Assembly: GCF_020536995.1 (NCBI RefSeq)
Contig: NC_068359.1
Span: forward strand, 102,398,384-102,462,383
Source of the DNA: Dreissena polymorpha
Lineage: Eukaryota; Mollusca; Bivalvia; Myida; Dreissenidae
Direction of reading: 5' to 3'
Length of the DNA: 64,000 nucleotides
Below are positions 60,439-64,000 of the stretch, one piece after another (position 1 is the stretch's first letter; each line of letters opens with the position of its first letter). Below the pieces are notes generated by a model. That model worked only from the letters and a program-made list of their open reading frames with translations. It was not told the DNA's origin and ran no database searches. Both the position numbers and the translations under genes were made by a program.

Positions 60439-63400
60439 TTAGCTTACCTGATTGCTCAGGTGAGCTTTTCTGTCCGGTCTTTGTCCGTCATATGTCCATC
60501 CGTCCTTCTGTAAACATTTGCTCGTAAACACTCTAGAGGCCACATTTCTTGTCCCATCTTCATGAAACTTGGTTAAAAGCTTTGCCCCAATAAAATCTCG
60601 ACCGAGTTCGAAACTGGGTTGTGCCGGGTCAAAAACTAGGTCACTAGGTAAAAAAATAGAAAAACCTTGTAAACACTGTAGAAGTCACATTTTAATGTTC
60701 AGTCTTCATGTAACTTTGTCAAAATGTTTGTCTTAATGATATCTGGATTGAGTTCAAAAGTGGTTCCTGTGTGTTGAAAAACATGGCCGCCAGTGGGCAG
60801 GGCAGTTTTCCTCATTTGGATATAGAGAAACCTTGTAAACACTAGAAGTCACAATTTTTGCCCAATCATCATGAAAGTTGGTCAAAACATTGGTTTTATT
60901 GATTTCTTGGACGAGTTCGAAAATGGTCCAGATCGGTGAAAAAACATGGCCGCCAGGGGGCGGGGCAGTTTTCTCTATATGTATATAGTGAAACATGGGA
61001 ACACTCTAGAAGTCACATTTTTGGTCCAATGTTCATGAAATTTGGTCAGAACATGTGTGTTTTGGATATGACAGTTGAGTTCGAAAATGGTTCAGATCGG
61101 AAGAAAAGCATGGCCGCTGGGGGGAGGTCATTTTCCTTATATTTATATAGTAATAACAGCTTTTGAACACTATATAGTTTATCATGTCAAGGGAAGTAAC
61201 TGCGAATGAAAAATTATGTTGATTTGACAGAGTTTTCTCCCTTTTTAAAATATTTGTTTTAAGCACAAGAAGATTAGGTGGAATTAATTATAAATGATAG
61301 TTTTACATTCTGGAAGGTAGCAAACTTTTGAATATGTTTTTTATTGTTTGATGATTCTGTACAATATGGCATTCTTTTGTCAAACAATTAAAGCGAGACT
61401 ATACGATTTTTATAAGTGTTAAATTGTAATATATTGATAAATACATGTTACAATAACACAAAATAGGCAAGATATTGAAGACGAATTTCATAAAATGCAG
61501 CAAAGACAAATTAGCGCCCCAAGCTGATGGTGACGAAGATATTTCGTACATATTTTCCTAAATAACCGAAGAATTCGTCTTTTTATTAGGATCGGAGTTA
61601 GTGTTCGTGTGTCGAATGAATAGACATAGCTGCAGGAATTTAAAAACAACCATTAAACTAAATTAAGATTCACATCTTACATGCATGATATACATTCTGG
61701 CGAATTCGACTGTACAGACATTTTCGATTTCAGAATTAAATATCTTGCTTATTTCGCATTTTTCGACACATGTTCTTTTTAAGTTTTATTTTAAATTATA
61801 TTGAAATGTATGACCTTGTTAACACTCTAGAGGTCACATTTATTTTCCGATCATCATGAAACTTGGTCTGAAGATTTGTCCCAATGATATCTTGGATGAG
61901 TTTCAAAATGGTTTTTGTTGCTTTAAAAACATGGCCTCCAGGGGCGGGGAATATTTCCTTATATGGCTATATATGGCTTTAGTAAAACCTTGTTAACACT
62001 CTAGAGGCCACATTTATTGTCCAATCTTCATGAAATTTGGTCAGAAGATTGGTCTCAATGATATCTTAGATGAGTTCGAAAATAATTACGTTTGCTTGAA
62101 AAACATGGCTTCCAATGGGGCGGGGCATTTTTCCTTATATGGCTATAGTAAAATCTTGTTTACACTCTAGTTTTATTTAATTCAGTCGCCCAATCTTCCT
62201 GAAATTTGGTCAGAACATTTGTGTCCTGTGTAATAAAGTTTAATTTTATTATGATAGTATTATGTACCTTTAACTGTTTTATTTAATTTTTCATAACACA
62301 GAATTTTCATAATTAACAACTGTTTTAGTCATTATTACTTATGGTAAGCCTATCAACTAAGAGAAAGCTGAAATGAAGACAACACAATTTTGCAGTATCT
62401 ATCTCCATTGTTTAACCTGCTGAGTCATATTTCCCAATCTATTTTTAGTTCTGCTCTAGAATTTGTTAGACCCCAGATATTGATCATTGCAGTGTGTAAC
62501 TATTTACCACTCAGCTTACTGACCCTCTCACTGTGCTGTATGCCTGATGTTAATATCAGTGGTCAGTAATAAAACCTGGTTGAACTGTTTGATATATTTT
62601 TTTGTGACCGGTCTTTGTCCGTCGTATGTCCGTCCGTCCGTGGGTTAACATTTGCTCGTAAACACTCTAGAGGCCACATTTCTTGTCCCATCTTCATGAA
62701 ACTTGGTCAGAAGCTTTGTCCCAATGAAATCTCAGCCGAGTTCGAAACTGATTTGTGCCGGGTCAAAAACTTGGTCACTAGGTCAAAAAAAAGAAATACC
62801 TTGTAAACACTGTTGAAGTCACATTTCATGCCCAATCTTCATGTAACTTTGTCAAAATGTTTGTCTTAATGATATCTTGGTTGAGTTCAAAAGTGGTTCC
62901 GATCCGTTGAAAAACATGGCCGCCAGTGGGCGGGGCAGTTTTCCTTATTTGGATATAGAGAAACCTTGTAAACACTCTAGAAGTCACAATTTTTGCCCAA
63001 TCATGAAAGTTGGTCAAAACATTGGTTCAATAAATGTTTCGGACGAGTTCGAAAATGGTCGAGATCGGTGAAAAAACATGGCCGCCAGTGGGCGGGGCAT
63101 TTTTCTCTATATGTATATAGTGGCAGTTTTTCCTATTTGGCTATAGAGAAACCTTGTAAACACTCTAGAAGTCACAATTTTTGCCCAATCATCATGAAAG
63201 TTGGTCAAATCGTTGGTTTTATTGATATCACAGACAAGTTTGAAAATGGTCGGGTTTGGTGAAAAAACATGGCTGCCAGTGGGCGGGGCATTTTTCTCTA
63301 TATGTATATAGTGAAAACATGTGAACACAGTAGAAGTCACATTTTTGGCCCAATTTTCATGAAATTTGCTCAGAACATTTGTTTCCTTGATACGAGAGTT

Positions 63401-63450
63401 GAGTTCAAAAATGGTTCAGGTCAGTTGAATAACATGGCTGCTGGGAGGGG
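60439..63450. mobile_element. Family W repeat region, tandem ~175-bp units
   Basis: Begins 'cttacctgattgctcaggtg' plus 'agc', the family W end. It then has at least ten units of about 175 bp, each with 'acactctagaagtcacattt', 'catgaaatttggtcagaaca', 'gagttcgaaaatggttcaga' and 'aacatggccgccagtgggcg'. A unique-looking AT-rich interval, 61165-61795, and another, 62230-62570, separate three blocks. The short open frames on both strands arise from the repeat. It lies in the MOCS3 intron. Confidence 0.75.
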
Positions 63451-63466
63451 GGCAGTTTTCTCATTA

Positions 63467-64000
63467 TGCCCCCCCCCCCTTTCGGAGAAGAGGGGGTATA
63501 TTGTTTTGCTCATGTCGGTCTGTCCGTCCACCAGATGGTTTCAGGATGATAACTCAAGAGCGCTATACCAAGGATCATGAAACTTCATAGGTACATTGAT
63601 CATGACACGCAGATGACCCCTATTGATTTTCAGGTCACTAGGTCAAAGGTCAAGGTCACGGTGACCCAAAGCAGTAAAATGGTTTCCGGATGATATTTCA
63701 AGAACGCTTATGCCTAGGATCATGAAACTTCATAGCTACTTCATAGCTATTGATAAGACTTGCAGATAACCTCTATTGATTTTCTGGTCACTAGGTCAAA
63801 GGTCAAGGTCACGATGACCCGAAATAGTAAAATGGTTTCCGGATGATAACTCAAGAACGCTTAGGCCTAGGATCATGAAACTTCATAGCTACATTGATCA
63901 TAACTCGTAGATGACTCCTATTGATTTTCAGGTCGCTAGGTCAAAGGTCAAGGTCACGATGACCCAAAATAGTAAAATGGTTTCTGGATGATAACTCAGG
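63467..64000 (+). mobile_element. Family V repeat, tandem ~160-bp units, runs off the window
   Basis: Begins with poly-C and 'tttcggagaagagggggtat', which together form a hairpin-like end, then 'tgctcatgtcggtctgtccg'. Three and a half units follow, each with 'atggtttccggatgataact', 'aggatcatgaaacttcatag' and 'aggtcaaaggtcaaggtcac'. Confidence 0.75.

Noticed and set aside
60754-63340. Multiple 60-100 codon frames with ENMAASGRG and HSRSHIFCP motifs
   Set aside because: Shadows of the family W tandem repeat.

Overview
The window is animal nuclear DNA: AT-rich, intron-rich and crowded with short mobile elements. Several repeat families, especially a roughly 270 bp palindromic element built on 'attagcctgtgcag', look like those I remember from dreissenid mussels, so I infer a bivalve mollusc, most likely Dreissena. 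That placement rests on memory and is not proven here. There is one 100 bp assembly gap at 14991-15090. No retrovirus-like or other capsid-bearing element was recognised.

Six protein genes can be supported, all from spliced exons whose reading phases agree. (1) Minus strand, 2147-10792: three internal exons of a SPRY-domain protein, running off the left edge. (2) Plus strand, 15169-19156: the C-terminal exons of a DEX1-like FG-GAP membrane protein, directly after the gap. (3) Minus strand, 27593-30314: a two-exon F-box/leucine-rich-repeat protein. (4) Minus strand, 33145-46213: a complete nine-exon B-type cyclin, with a probable 5' untranslated exon at 47116. (5) Minus strand, 49131-50124: a two-exon centromeric histone H3 (CENP-A). 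(6) Plus strand, 50246-60203: the first four exons of MOCS3/UBA4, which continues off the right edge. CENP-A and MOCS3 are head to head with 121 bp between start codons. Cyclin B and CENP-A both serve mitosis; the others have no evident link to them.

The remainder is repeats. Positions 1-2110 are a 26 bp minisatellite and 3297-5320 a 46 bp satellite, both inside the SPRY gene's introns. Positions 5354-14240 hold transposons whose ends are packed with one repeated short word. Elements with Helentron/HINE architecture (asymmetric terminal inverted repeats, a 3' hairpin, then CTTG) occur as several families from 17.7 kb to the right edge. hAT-type elements lie at 12769, 42720 and 51701-54238, the last with a second one nested inside. 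Palindromic MITEs lie unusually close to exon boundaries, and one seems to supply a cyclin splice acceptor.

The least-explained items are the word-packed transposons, the MITE-exon association, the CENP-A/MOCS3 divergent promoter with a hairpin in the CENP-A intron, and a tRNA-like segment carried inside a TIR element.
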